Positions 1 to 12,618 of a stretch of DNA of 64,000 bases are shown piece by piece. The DNA is from Lycium barbarum (lineage: Eukaryota; Streptophyta; Magnoliopsida; Solanales; Solanaceae). Position 1 is the stretch's first letter; the number at the start of each line of letters is the position of its first letter. The DNA lies in the NCBI RefSeq assembly GCF_019175385.1, contig NC_083337.1, positions 20,011,885 to 20,075,884 on the forward strand, read 5' to 3'. The position numbers were made by a program, and so were the translations under genes. Below the pieces are notes generated by a model. It was not told the origin of the DNA. It worked only from the letters and a program-made list of their open reading frames with translations, and did not search any database.

Positions 1-358
1 TCTAAGGCCAAGAGAGCTCCTGAATAATTGGACGTCCACCCCCCTCTTGGTTTCTCGGTAGAGAGATGGATTTTTCCTTAAAACCTTTTGTTGAAAAACA
101 GTGACATCAGTCGCGGCCCGAATGATCACCTTTTTCCTAAATTACTTCTTAATGCATAAAAATGGAAATGGTCCGACGTTGTTCCGAACAAGGACTACAG
201 TTGTAGCCGATTGCTTTTGAATTAATGAAAAGCCTCAATTTTCACGAAACAGCTATCTTTATCAGATAATAATAATAATAATAATAATAAATGTTTTCTA
301 ACTAAATGCGCATAATAGGTAACAATAAACCTAACCTTACTCTACCTTGCCTTTTCAG
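1..358 (+). other. Interdomain segment, probable 3' end of an Ogre-type intron
   Basis: Non-coding AT-rich DNA upstream of the RT module, ending in a pyrimidine-rich run and CAG at 356-358. After it an open frame continues into pol. Ogre elements are known to carry an intron between the gag-protease and RT regions. The position and acceptor-like sequence fit that, but the donor is outside the window, so this is inference. An (AAT)n microsatellite lies inside. Confidence 0.45.
266..291. repeat. (AAT)n microsatellite
   Basis: About nine consecutive AAT units directly upstream of the intron acceptor candidate. Confidence 0.9.
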
Positions 359-3300
359 TAGTAACTGTAATAAAACACCCGAAAACATCATGACGTGTCG
401 TGAAACGAATGAGGAAAATGGGCCGCAGGAATATGAGGAGTACGATGAATCGACAATGATGCCGGAGGGACTGGCAGAAGAATTGGAAGAGCTGGAAGAA
501 AAGAGAAAACCAAATATGGATGAGACTAAGGTAATAAACCTCGGTAACGAGGAGGACGTCAAGAAGACACGAATTAGTGCCCATTTGGGGGCTCCATGGA
601 AAGAAGAGCTCATAACTCTATTAAAGGAATATGTGGATGTCTTCGCCTGGTCATACGCAGATATGCCGGGTTTGAGCACTGAAATCGTAGCTCACATATT
701 GCCTATTAAGGAAGGCTTCGTGCCAGTTAAGCAGAAGACTCGGACGTTTAAGCTTGACTTGAGTATTAGGATAAAAGATGAAGTGGAAAAATAGATCGAA
801 TCCGGGATAGTGGAAGTAACATCCTACCCGATCTGGGTAGCCAACATAGTGCCAAAACCCAAAAGGACTGAAAGATTCAGATATGTGTAGACTACCGAGA
901 TCTCAATCGGGCCAGTCCAAAAGACAACTTCCCACTTCCAAACATCCACGTCCTGATAGAAAACTGCGCCAAGCATGAGCTGCAGTCATTTGTGGATTGT
1001 TTCGCCGGGTACCACCAGGTACTCATGAGCGAAGAATATGCTGAAAAGACAGCCTGCATCGCCCCTTGGGGAGTCTACCACTACAAGGTGATGCCATTTG
1101 GTCTCAAAAACGCCGGAGCCACATACATGAGAGCCATGAATACCCTGTTCCATGATATGATGCATCGGGAGATTGAGGTCTATATGGATGATGTCATCAT
1201 GAAATCAAGGGAAAGTTTGGAGCATACTGTGCATTTGCGTAAGTTCTTCGATAACTTCGCAAATTCAATTTAAAATTGAATCCCGCGAAGTGCGAGTTTG
1301 AAGTGCCTATAGGTAAATTACTGGGATTCATAGTCAGCCGCAAGGGCATTGAACTACACCCCACTAAGATTAAGGCAATTCAAGAGCTACCGCCTCCCAA
1401 AACTAAGAAAGAGGTCATGAGCTTCTTGGGAAGGTTGAACTACATTGGATGGTTCATAGCCCTGTCAAAGATGATCATAGAGCCAATACTCAAGTTGCTC
1501 AAGAAGGATGCTCCCACGAATTGGACAGAAGAGTTCCAAGAGGCATTCGACAGGATCAAGAGATACCTTTCCAATCCTCTCGTCTTGGTACCACCCAAGC
1601 CAGGGAGCCCTCTGTTGCCATACCTATCTATATCAGAGAAAGCGTTCGGGTGCATGCTCGCCCAACATGATGAAGAAGGCACAAAAGAACATGCCATCTA
1701 CTATTTGATTAAGAAGTTTACCCCCTGTGAAACGCGGTACACGCTCGTAGAGAAAACCTATTGCGCATTAAACTGGATCGCCCAAAAACTATGGCACTAC
1801 CTATCAGTGTTCACCACTCACCTCATCTCCCGAATGGATCCGTTAAGATATATTTTCTGGCAACCAATGCCCATAGGAAAACTGGCCAAGTGGCAAATGC
1901 TGTTGAGCGAATTCGACATCATGGACGTGGCACAAAAACCAATCAAAGGACAGGCCCTAGCGGACCTTTTGGCAGAAAGTCCCGTGGATGATGAATTGGA
2001 ACCATTACAGACTTTCTTCCAGGATGAGGAGGTGATGGCCATGGAAGAAGAGGTGGTGGAACCATATTCGGGCTAGAGACTGTTCTTCGATGGAGCATTC
2101 AATTACAAAGGATCAAGCATCGGAGCCATATTGATATCGAAAACAGGTTAACATTATCCGATGGCCGCAAATCTTAACTTCATGTGTACCAACAATATGG
2201 CGGAATATGAAGCATGTATCCTAGGCCACAGGATGGCGCTGGATATGAACATACAGGAATTATTGGTAATCGGAGATTCCAATCTGCTCATCAATCAAGT
2301 GAAAGGAAATTGGGCAACCAAAAATGATAAAATACTCCCATATGTGAATCTGGCACAAAGATTGTGCGAAAGATTCAAGAGTATTGACTTCAAGCATGTG
2401 CCAAGGGCCCACAATGAGTTCGCGGATGCATTGGCCACGATAACATCTATGATCCAGCACCCTGAAAGCGCCCATATTGACCCATTGGAGATCACACCAA
2501 GGGAAGAGCAGGCTCACTGAGCCCCTGTAGAGGCTGAGCCAGATGGCCTACCATGGTACATCGACATCAAGACCTACCTGGAAAAAGGAGAATATCCACC
2601 AGAGAGTTCGGCAAACAAAAAGAAAACCATCAGGAGATTGGCCAATGGTTTCTTCTTGAACAAGGAAGTGCTATACAAAAGGACCCCTGATCTCGGGTTT
2701 CTCAGATGCGTGGATGCCGAAGAGGCCACAAAATTGTTAAAAGAAGTGAACACGGGGACATATGGACCCCACATGAACGAATTCATCCTCGCCAAGAAAA
2801 TCCTGAGGACAGGATATTACTGGATGACCATGGAACATGACTCCTATAAGTTCGTGCAAAAGTGCCATCAATGTCAGATACACGGGGATCTGATCAGAGT
2901 TTCACCCACAGAATTACATGCGGTGAGTTCTCTTTGGCCTTTCGTGGTGTGGGGAATGGACGTCATAGGACCCATTGAACCTCCGGCCTCCAACAGATAC
3001 CGTTTCATCTTAGTCGCCATAGACTACTTCACCAAATGGGTAGAGGCAACTTCCCACAAATCAGTGACCAAGAAAGTCATGGCTGACTTTGCCAAGAACA
3101 ATCTGATATGTCGTTTCGGTGTGCCGGAATCTATCATCAAGGACAATGGTGCCAATCAGAACAGCCATTTGATGAAAGACATCAGTGAACAATTCAAAAT
3201 CACTTACAGGAACTCTACCGCCTATCGGCCACAGATGAATGGAGCCGTAGAAGCTGTCAATAAGAACATCAAAAGGATTTTGAGGAAGATGGTTGAAAAC

Positions 3301-3801
3301 TACAAGAATTGGCAAGCATAGCTGACTTATGCTCTGTTAGGATACATAATGACCACCAGAACTTCGACCGGGGCGACCCCATACCTTCTCGTTTACGGTA
3401 CAGAAGCTGTCATACCCGTAGAAGTAGAAATCCCTTCACTCAGGATCATCCAAGAGGCAGAACTGAAGGATGCAGAATGGGTCAATAACTGTTATGAACA
3501 ATTAGCCATGATAGAGGAAAGAAGAAAGGTCGCAGTATGCCACAGACAGCTATACAGACAGAGAATGTCTAGAGCCTTCAACAAGCCGGTCAGAACTTGA
3601 CTTTTCCAAATCGGGCAACTCGTGCTTAAGCGAGTCTTTCCTCACCAAGAGGAATATAAAGGGAAATTCGCACCGAACTGGCAGGGACCTTACATGGTCA
3701 GGAAAGTACTCTCGGCAGGAGCTGTGGTCTTAGCCGAGATGGACGGGCAAGAGTTTCCCAAGGCCATCAATGCAGATGCCCTCAAGAGATACTACGTCTA
3801 G
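359..3801 (+). pseudogene. Degenerate pol polyprotein: RT, RNase H, second RNase H, integrase
   Basis: The replication polyprotein of the Ogre-like element. An acidic leader (about 400-560) precedes RT. RT motifs are CVDYRDLNRAS near 884-916, MPFGLKNAG near 1090 and YMDD near 1183. RNase H follows (about 1640-1900), then the second RNase H (about 2090-2500) and integrase with CHQC zinc cysteines (about 2850) and DDE residues in GMDVIGP, KDNG and GAVEAV. The integrase zinc finger lacks its first expected His (VNTGT where H is usual). Lesions: stop at 792, a one-base loss near 880, a frameshift near 1260, then in-frame stops at 2074, about 2146, 2518, 3319 and 3598. The natural stop is at 3799. 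The protein cannot be made. Confidence 0.85.
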
Positions 3802-4995
3802 GATCCTATTTGTTTGTATTCGCATTTCTAATTTCTTTGTAATTGTACCTTTTGCTTGTCATCGTACTAGAATAGGAGTAAAACAAACCATCTATGTAAT
3901 GACTTGAATTCCCCACGATGGGATACGTAGGCAGTCCATACTGGACCCGATCACTTTATTAGTATAACCAAAATTCAATTACTTTATTCCGAACTACGTT
4001 CGACCTAAATTGCTGCTACAATAGGATACGTAGGCGCTCTCGAGCTCGGTCGTCATAAAAGAAAAACCAAAAATCCCTAGGAAACCAAAAAAGGCAGTGA
4101 AGCGAAAAAAGTCAACAAAATTGGGCTCGCAAGGGTCGGTACGAGAATCAGACGGTACCAACCCTACACTGGGGTAGAATTTTTGACGAACCTCAAAACT
4201 TCCTATCAAGAGTAGTCAACAAAGGAAGGAGCAAAGTTAAAGCCATAAACTAGGGCGAGAATTTTTTAGGTCCCCTAAAAAATTCCCGCTTAGCAAGACA
4301 ACACATGGGACACCCAAAAGCAAGTCCTGAAACCGGGGCAAAATTTTTTAGAAAGATCTCAAAAATTCTAAGACAGCGATCAGGCTATTGAGAAGAACTA
4401 GAAGACATCATTCGAAGAAAATACACGTCATAACGCATAAAAATAACATACACTTACCTTTTAAGAAGTAGTAATAACAATGATAACATGCATTTTACAA
4501 ATTCTACTTCGGCTTAAAAAAATATGTATATAACATAATTGCATCCCAAAACATCTCTCAAAACACTAAGCCCAAGAGGGGTCCGGGGGCATCAAGAGGA
4601 GACACCAGGCAGGAAGGCGACCACGTTAATTGGTCTCTTAAGAAACTCACAATTTTTCTATGGATGCAGGTTTTTCCTTTTACAGGACAGCGGATACACC
4701 ACCAACCAGCTTACCCACTATAAAGCAAAAGGCAAGAGCCCAAACGGAGGAGAGAGATCGAAAGGATCACAGCAGAAACAGGTAATAAAGACGCATCTGA
4801 CCAAAAGGGTCGCAAAGAGGGAACAACAAAGGAGTATCATACCAAAAGGGTCACAATGGATTATCATAAAGGCACGTGCGACCAAAAGGGTCATGACAAG
4901 CACAAAAGGGGCATATCCGACCATAAGGATCAATAGCCAACACAACGGATGAAATAAAGATCATCTAGCCACAAGGGCCATAATTGTCATCTACA

Positions 4996-5427
4996 TGCCG
5001 AGAGGGCCATTCATTTGTTTTTTCCAAGAGGGCCATTCATTTATTTTTGCCGAGAGGGCCATTCATAGAAACAGCCAAGAGGGTCATTCATAGAAACAAC
5101 CAAAAGGGTCATTCATACAAACAAACCAAGAGGGTCATTCATACAAACAAGCCAAGAGGGCCATTCATGCAAATAAGCCAAGAGGGTCGTTCATACAAAC
5201 AACCAAGAGGGCCATTCATACAAACAAGCCAAGAGGGTCATTCATACAAACAATCCAAGAGGGTCATTCATACAAACAAGCAAGAGGGTCATTCATGCAA
5301 ACAAGCAAGAGGGCCATTCATGCAAACAGCCAAGAGGACCATTCATACAAATAAGCCAAGAGGGCCATTCATGCAAACAACCAAGAGGGTCATTCATACA
5401 AACAAGCCAAGAGGGCCATTCATCTAA
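4996..5427 (+). repeat. Tandem repeat, unit about 26 bp, in retroelement 3' UTR
   Basis: Some 16 copies of a unit of the form CCAAGAGGG(T/C)CATTCATACA plus CAAAC(A)AG. Units vary between 24 and 27 bp. More diverged units (CCAAAAGGGTC) extend left to about 4800. All three forward frames of the unit are free of stops, so a long reading frame spans the array by chance. It is a young satellite-like array, not a gene. Confidence 0.9.
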
Positions 5428-6104
5428 ATTTCCACAAGAATTTATGCATATTGTCAAAATCAGGAGAGGAGCACACAACCACCCAAAGAGGAGCCGGTTG
5501 CTGAGCCAGATCCAGACACCTTGCGGAGCAAACGTGGAACTTTTTCTTACGCAGCCGGTCAATATAGGGTGCCCATGAGAGTCAAGCTCTCCGGCCGGGA
5601 TTCGAAAGCCATCCAATCTCAGACTCAACCACCATTTGTCTTGTTTTATTTCTTCTTTTGTCTCTAAAAAATAAAAAATAAAAAATAAAAACCGCAACCG
5701 GTCCGATACAAACCGGGAAGTTTAAGAGTACCCCCGCATAAGGGATTTACTCTTCTCCAGTATGTCAAATTACATGTGACTTGATTCCCAGGAACCAGGG
5801 ATATGTAAGCAAACTCAAGCCCCGAGACTCGGTCTCATCCCAACAAGTCTCCTAGGGAAACCTAATCACCATATTGGGATTCCCGGGAAGTTTCTTACAA
5901 ATCACTTACTAGCCTTTAGTTGAGTCGAACTACAAGTGGCCTAAATTCTCATATGACATAAGATATGTAGGAAACCCGGAAACCAGGGTTCGGCCATGTA
6001 TGTGGAAATTGCATAGAGACGAAGGGTACAATGAGCCGGGTCAGTCAAAAATTAGGGTTAGTCAAATTTCGTTGCTCAGGGATGGTCCCGCCATCCCCGA
6101 ACAC

Positions 6105-6116
6105 TGAAGGGGCAGA
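6105..6116 (+). other. Polypurine tract of the Ogre-like element
   Basis: TGAAGGGGCAGA immediately precedes the LTR start TGTTGACACC. This is the expected priming site for plus-strand synthesis in LTR retrotransposons. Confidence 0.7.
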
Positions 6117-6903
6117 TGTTGACACCAAATTTTTGACCTCCTGTAATCTATTTTAGTCACTCGGAGTCCCTAGGTAATAAAGTGAATAAGCTGAGCATTT
6201 TTAATAACCTTAAATGATCTTTATGAAGTGCCCAGATCAATATTTCTTCCCTTTAAATTAGCAAAAAAGATTTTCATGCATCATGTTTTTATTTAGAGAA
6301 TAATAAATATTTTCAAGATATTTTTAAAATTAAATTTAAAAGAGAAAAGAGAGAAAGAGGAAGAATTCTTATTTAATCATTTAAAATCATTTGTCAAAAA
6401 ATATTTCCCTTTTATTTTTACCTCTGAAAATTTGGATAATTTAAATTGTTTAAGTAATTAATTACTTAATTTTTAACCCCTGTCGTTTTTATAAAATAAG
6501 CATAATTTCCATTTATTGTTTTGATTAAGGCTAGTTACTTAATTAAATGATAATTATTGCAACAATTGAGCCCTTATATAGATATATATTTTCCTTTATG
6601 ATTTTTGCCTTGGTCACAATTAATTTAATTAGTCCTCCATTTAAAGAAATTAGTTTATTTTACAAAATCGGCTTGTTGGTATTTAATTTAAAATAATAGG
6701 TTTATCCTAATTTTCAAATTTGATTAAAAGGCCATAATTAAAATAAATACGTTGGGCCGGTTAATTAAAGTCATCTTTTCAGGCCCATCAATGACCTAAC
6801 CGACCTTTAAAAATATTTTTCTTTTTTTATAAAAATACTTAGCAGCCCAATTTTCCCCATGATTTAAATTCTCGTTAATTTTTAATTATTAATGGCTGGG
6901 GCT

Positions 6904-6905
<2 letters not shown>

Positions 6906-6978
<73 letters not shown>
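6906..6978. repeat. Compound (AT)n(GT)n microsatellite
   Basis: About 17 AT units followed by about 19 GT units inside the LTR. Apparent reading frames encoding His-Thr or Ile-Tyr runs here are artefacts. Confidence 0.95.
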
Positions 6979-6981
<3 letters not shown>

Positions 6982-7131
6982 CACTTGGTGTATACACAAG
7001 AAAAGGCTTTCTGTTTTTCAAAAACAAATTCAGTTGGACCGAGTCTAGCCCAATAGGACTGACCCGACCCAAGGCTTATCTGATAAGGGGGTAACACCCC
7101 TCTTTCTTTTTTCATTTCCCATTTCAAATAC

Positions 7132-7156
7132 CACCCCCCCCCACCCCCCCCCCCCC
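7132..7156. repeat. Poly-C tract
   Basis: Two long C runs separated by a single A, within U3 of the long LTR. Confidence 0.9.
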
Positions 7157-7609
7157 TTTGTCCTCCCCTTCTCTTTCCCTTTACTCTAACCCTAGCCGCC
7201 GCCTTGCTTTTTCTTTCTCTCTCATGCCAAAAATGGCAATGTTGCAGAAGGCATAGGGCTTTTGCAGCCTTCGTACAACCATTTATGTGATACAATTAAT
7301 GGTTTGTCCTTGTTTTCATCTTCCTCACTCCAAACACAGTATAAATCACTCTCCTTTTAAGTTTTTTTCTTTAAATTTTAAGTCAAACATATGATTTCCT
7401 GCATTTTTTATGATTGAATCATGTTGTATTCACTCGAATCTCATTGGTCGAGTACAAATGGGCCATATCGAGTAGAACAATACTCAGATTTGGCCATGCA
7501 TTCTCGATTACAATCGATCTATACATAGATTTGGTTTACAAAGGTTGTTAAGTGGAAATATGTCTATCCCACATAGGGGTTTTTAGGTTCCTTCGCAATT
7601 TTGGAGTTC

Positions 7610-7618
7610 TATAAATAG
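7610..7618 (+). promoter_or_regulatory. TATA box of the long LTR
   Basis: TATAAATAG followed by a CA-rich leader (CCCCAACCTTCATCAC). This is a strong plant core promoter signal, placed where U3 should end. Transcription would start near 7640 and read rightwards. Confidence 0.6.
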
Positions 7619-10600
7619 AACCCCAACCTTCATCACAAGAACAAGTTTGAAAAAGCCGAAAAAGCTAGAATTTAAAGTAAAAAACTTGAAATTTAAGGAA
7701 AAAGTATAAATGTAGACTTAAAACTCTCCTTGTCGAGTTTGAGTCCCTCAGTTATAAAAATTTTTATTTATTTTTTTCATCCTCTTTTGGTTGAGTTTGA
7801 GGGTTGGAAGCACAAGGAGCTTTCGAGTCCCTTTCTTGACCAAAGGCTGCATTTAAAAAAGGTAATACCTCAACCTTTTTATCTATTTTTCTATTTTATT
7901 CATAAGCTGATGATTGGTTTGTGTTGTTAAGTGTTCATGATTGAAAGTCTTATAGTATGATTTTTTACTTACCACTGTTTAAACAAACTTATAATGAATC
8001 CCTCCTAAACATGATACCCTATTTATGTTATGTACCTACTAATCTAGTATTTTGCTATTTGTTTGAATTGAATGGTCTAGACTAGTCCTAATCTTTTACA
8101 AGAATGTCTGAAGCTGCTGAAATTTGAAATGATTCATATTGAATAGGTTTAATGTCTGATAGGGGTCAACAGTACACTATCAGTGACATATTAAAACAAG
8201 GAGTTTGCTTAGTTCAATTAGGGAACACATAGGCTATTATAAGACTGTTTGAATGTTAATTTAGGTTGTATGATCTCTTGATGAGGTTGCTTTGTACTAA
8301 GAAGTCTACATGACATGTTTAGAGGGTCACTATTTGATTACTTGCCTCTTAATGTGATAACACCTATCTCAAAGGGATTAGTGACTTAAATATTTCTCTA
8401 AGTGTTGTCTAATGACCTTTGTTTTAAACTTTGAATATGTCTATAATTATCATTAGCCTGATTTGTAATGTTCTTCTTCTAAAAGTCAGACTGCCATGTT
8501 CCCACCCTACTATTCTTAAGTAAGAATCACCTTAAGGCTCTGCCTAAAGAATTTTGGTACAAATATGTTATGTTCACTCCTGATGCCTTCCATGACTGAT
8601 GCTACATTGTTGTGCAAGTACCATAGCTTGACCCTTTCTGTGATTTGTTCCTATTTCCTATTAGCTTGTTAAAACTTTATAGTATGCAATAACTGTTTGA
8701 CCTTGGTAGATGTGGTGAAAAAAGATCAGAGACAAGTGTAGATTAAGAATATAGTATTTTATTTTAAAAAAAAAAAAACAAGAGTCTTATGTTCTATTCA
8801 TAGATCAGTCTAGCTTATTGCCTCATGTTAAAAACAAGTCAAGCTAAAACAAGACTTGCAGATTATGTATGCTTTGTTGGGAAACTATAATGATTAAAGT
8901 TCTTATTTGATTATGACCTTTGGATTAAGTTCGGCTAAAGCAGGTAACTAGCTTGTTGCTGACAGTTTAAGTTCTAAATTGAGAAATATTGAGTGGACCT
9001 AGCCTTGATAACTAGTTATTATTAAGTTAAATGTTTGAACAACAATCAAGGATAGAACCATAATAGGAATGAGTTTATAAAAGAACCAAATCAAGGCTGT
9101 TAGAAAAAAAGGGGGTCAGACTAATAGTGAACCATTAGTTTATTAGGTTGACATTGCTTTGTAAGTCTAATATGCTCCAGTACTAAAATAGGACTAGGTA
9201 AAGGAGAGGGGAACAAAGCCACCAGAACTAGTCTGAACCTTGTGTATATTTATGAGAAGAACTCTGCCTAAAGATTAGTGGGCAAGGGATTTAAGTCAAT
9301 CTTTTTTTTTTTAAGAAGCTAGCCCCTTTAGAAGTTGAGTGGAAATCTAAAGTGTCCACCATGTGACCTGTTTATGAAGATGCTATACTGTCTTTGCACC
9401 TGCATTGTCTTTTAGGGATTTGTTTATTTGTCAGTTGAGTTTTTCCTCCTTTTCTTTCTTCTTTGGGAATCTTGTTGTGTCAAAGGCATAAAGGTTTGAT
9501 CATTCTTAAGTATATAAGGATCCCTATTGAGAATCAGGGTTGGTCCAGGGCCATTTGGTTATTTGTTTGCTTGAAATCCCGTTGTATCCTGCTTAGAGGT
9601 TCCGAATGTCTCAAGGAGAGAGTCAACACTATGCTCTAGCCAATGGATGTGATCATGCCATATCCAAGATCAAGTTGTCAATATAGCCTGTATTGTTAAT
9701 TCATGAGATTCCTACATGAGTTCTATTGGAATATAACTGGTTCAAGATTAAAAATGGAAATCTGCCTACTGTCCACTACTTGAATCATTTGTGTTTGGGT
9801 CTAATTTCTAATACTCTGTCCAGATATTTTAGTTATAATTATTTAATTAACTGCCTCATATACACTTTCTAGGACTTGATCAAATGAAGTTTTTAATATG
9901 ACATAACTTGCTAAATGCCAGACTAATTTGAGATGGTTCTGTGAAGTTGAAATAGGTTAAGGAACTTGTTGATGACACTTTGATCTATGCTATGACTCTA
10001 TATAAATTTTGTTAGATTCTAGTGGTGAAAATGATCCCAATCCTAGCCTAAATGGTCCTGGCTACTGATGTGTCCATGCATTTGAACTTATTAAGGACTT
10101 GGCTGTAAATGGTTTCTGGTAGCAATGTTCCTTATGATTAGAAAGGGATTGAGGGTAAGCTAAAAATCACATGGCCAGGAAGAGCCTTTTTTAAAGGTGC
10201 CTTAAGAGGGGATCAAGGGGAGAACCAAGCACTGTTTGATTCACCACACCTTTCCTTCACATAAAAGGCACCATGGCACTTTCATAAAATCATATGAACT
10301 TTACAAATCTCTTAAAATCTCTTAAAATCATATGAACTTTGTTGCCAGAACCTAGAAAACTTGGCTAGAACCAGACACGCATTAATGAATGGTTTAGTAA
10401 AACCTGGTAATGAACTTAGGTGCATATGTACATGACTGAACTAGATACAAAAGAAAGAACTTAAAAGAAAACATGAAATCTGATTAGGTAGGGCATTGAA
10501 ATTGAATCATTAAAGACCATTAAAATCATGTAGATCCTTCTTCTTTTCAAGAAACTCCATCAAAGAGACATGGATGATTTTTTGCATTCTTTCTATGCTA

Positions 10601-11319
10601 TGTATGGAGCCGGCATACTTCTCACCTGATGTTTTCATCTTGTTAAGCCTAACTGGACCTGAAGATCCATCTCTGTGCTATGTTTATGTGTCTAAACCTG
10701 ACTAAAATTAGTTTCCTTTTTCTTTATATTATACATGTCTGCTCAATCTGCATCTGGCCTTTTGAAAATATGACCTGGGATATACTTTTCTTTTTTACTT
10801 AGGCCTTCTTTGGTCTCCTTTATATATGCATGATGTGTCTGTGACTGAACTCTGTATTAGAATCTGTCCATGTTTATACATCTTCATGAAGAGATTGATA
10901 GCTCATTTTGCAAAGACCCCTTCTAGTTTATAATGATTCATAGCTTAATGAATATATTTCTGCCCCTTGTGGCAATTGAGTAGTAGTAATGGTGTATAGT
11001 GAAGTATTGTCCTTTGTTTCTTGGGAGTATTTTTTCCTATTCCTCTATATCCTTGTTTTGAAAGGCTAGACTGTTCAATGATATTTGGTCCTAAGTGTAT
11101 CCTTGTGTTTGATTGTGGTAATGTTGAGGATCATTTGGGGTTGGTCTAACCTTCCCCTAGTGCCAGCCATTTCTGGGGTTCGATGAAACCCCTTGAATCT
11201 TGTGCGACACTGGGAATAAGGATGGTGACAACCACCCTAATCTCATTCCAAAATACTCAACCCACACATCACAAAAAATGCACTATGAAGAAATATCATG
11301 TTAGGACAGTTTGCCTACT

Positions 11320-11382
11320 TTTATTATTATTATTATTATTATTGTTATTATTATTATTACTATTATTATTATTATTATTATC
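11320..11382. repeat. (TTA)n microsatellite, interrupted
   Basis: About twenty TTA/ATT triplets with two interruptions (TTG, TAC), inside the long LTR. Confidence 0.9.
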
Positions 11383-12540
11383 ATATGTGTATACCTTCTA
11401 TATATATTATGTGAAATTTTATAGGATCTAGTCTAACCAAATTCTTTATTTTTTCTCTCCTTCCCCTCTCTTACTCATCACATGGCCATTTGGGCCAAGG
11501 ACACAGCCTTCCTATCGGGCCAATGGCCCAATAGGACAATTCTTTCAGACCTCTATTGAGTCCGAGGAAGGGAAGCTAATATGTATATTCACGAAGGCCC
11601 AATCATGGGTGAAAATGGTTAAGGGGACTTGGTACACCTCAAGTCATTTCGTTATTATTGCATGATATGTTTTGTTTGTATTTGTATTTGTAAACTCACA
11701 TTACTATTGGAAACCAAATGGTTAGAACTAGACGTTTTAGGCAAATGGTACTTAAGCCGTTTAGTTGAACCTCAGTCTCCTTCGTGAATTTCCATAGAAA
11801 AACCGTCCTGTTTTCTTACTTTTTTTAAAAAAAAAAAGGATTTTTAATAGATGAATCAAATGGGTTTTCGAAAAATAAACTAGATTTTTAGGAAAAGTAG
11901 TAGATGTTGGCATGTAAACGCTTTTTCACCAAAATTATTTGCCCTATAGTCCTTGTTTCAGAATTAAAAGGAATACACTACTTTTCATCATAAAACCAGT
12001 TGTAAAAATGAGACGTTTTTGTGCAAGTCACGGTTAACTTTTCCTAAACCAAAATGCGGCCCTTTATTTAGAAAAAACTGGTGTTGGCTTGTACTAAGTC
12101 CACACAAACAAGAAACTAAATTTTGGGCCCAAGCCCACCAAATTGCTATAAGTCAAGATTTTTTATCAAAGCCAGTCTTGAATACCCCTCCTTCAGAAAT
12201 GGAATAAATACGATGCATTTTCTGGGCTAGAGCCCATTACATTTCTTCTTTTTTTAAAAAAAAATCGATAACCCCCTTTTCCTCTAAATAGACATAAGTT
12301 CATATGATTTAAAAACCCTTTGCTCTCAACAAATATGTTGTTGCCTGTTATTCATTATAAATTAAACCCATTCTTTTACGGCCCAACGCCGAACCAAGCT
12401 AGATTTTTAAAACAAATTGCTAAAAACGTTTTCCTTAATAAAAATGGAAACATATTCGGAAATCGCAGAATAATAAGTAAAGCATTTTGGCGTACATATA
12501 CGATTAACCCGGACCAAGTGTGGATTAAGGCATGAACTGG

Positions 12541-12543
<3 letters not shown>

Positions 12544-12617
<74 letters not shown>
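12544..12617. repeat. Compound (AT)n(GT)n microsatellite
   Basis: About 21 AT units then about 15 GT units. It has the same architecture as the compound repeat at 6906, in the same LTR. Confidence 0.95.

Positions 12618-12618
<1 letters not shown>

Larger units (their letters stand above)
3802..6116 (+). other. 3' untranslated region of the Ogre-like element
   Basis: No coding potential is recognised. It holds short recurring motifs such as GGATACGTAGGC (about 3920 and 4024) and tracts of AGAATTTTTTAGG type (about 4260, 4340). The tandem array at 4996-5427 and its diverged forerunners (4800-4990) also lie here. Long, rapidly changing 3' regions with tandem repeats are typical of Tat elements. 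Confidence 0.7.

Noticed and set aside
359..3801. Possible endogenous plant pararetrovirus, because of RT plus RNase H
   Set aside because: A full integrase, second RNase H, polypurine tract and LTR follow, which identifies a Ty3/gypsy Tat element; no movement or coat protein features were seen.
4984..5427. A 147-codon open frame of Arg/Gly/His-rich repeats
   Set aside because: It is an artefact of a stop-free 26-bp tandem repeat in a retroelement 3' UTR; the peptide cycles through frames and has no family.
6875..7295. Open frames with His-Thr and Ile-Tyr runs on the - strand
   Set aside because: They are translations of (AT)n(GT)n and poly-C tracts inside the long LTR.
11183..11431. Frame with a poly-leucine run that looks like a membrane segment
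   Set aside because: The leucines come from a (TTA)n microsatellite; nothing else in the frame is protein-like.
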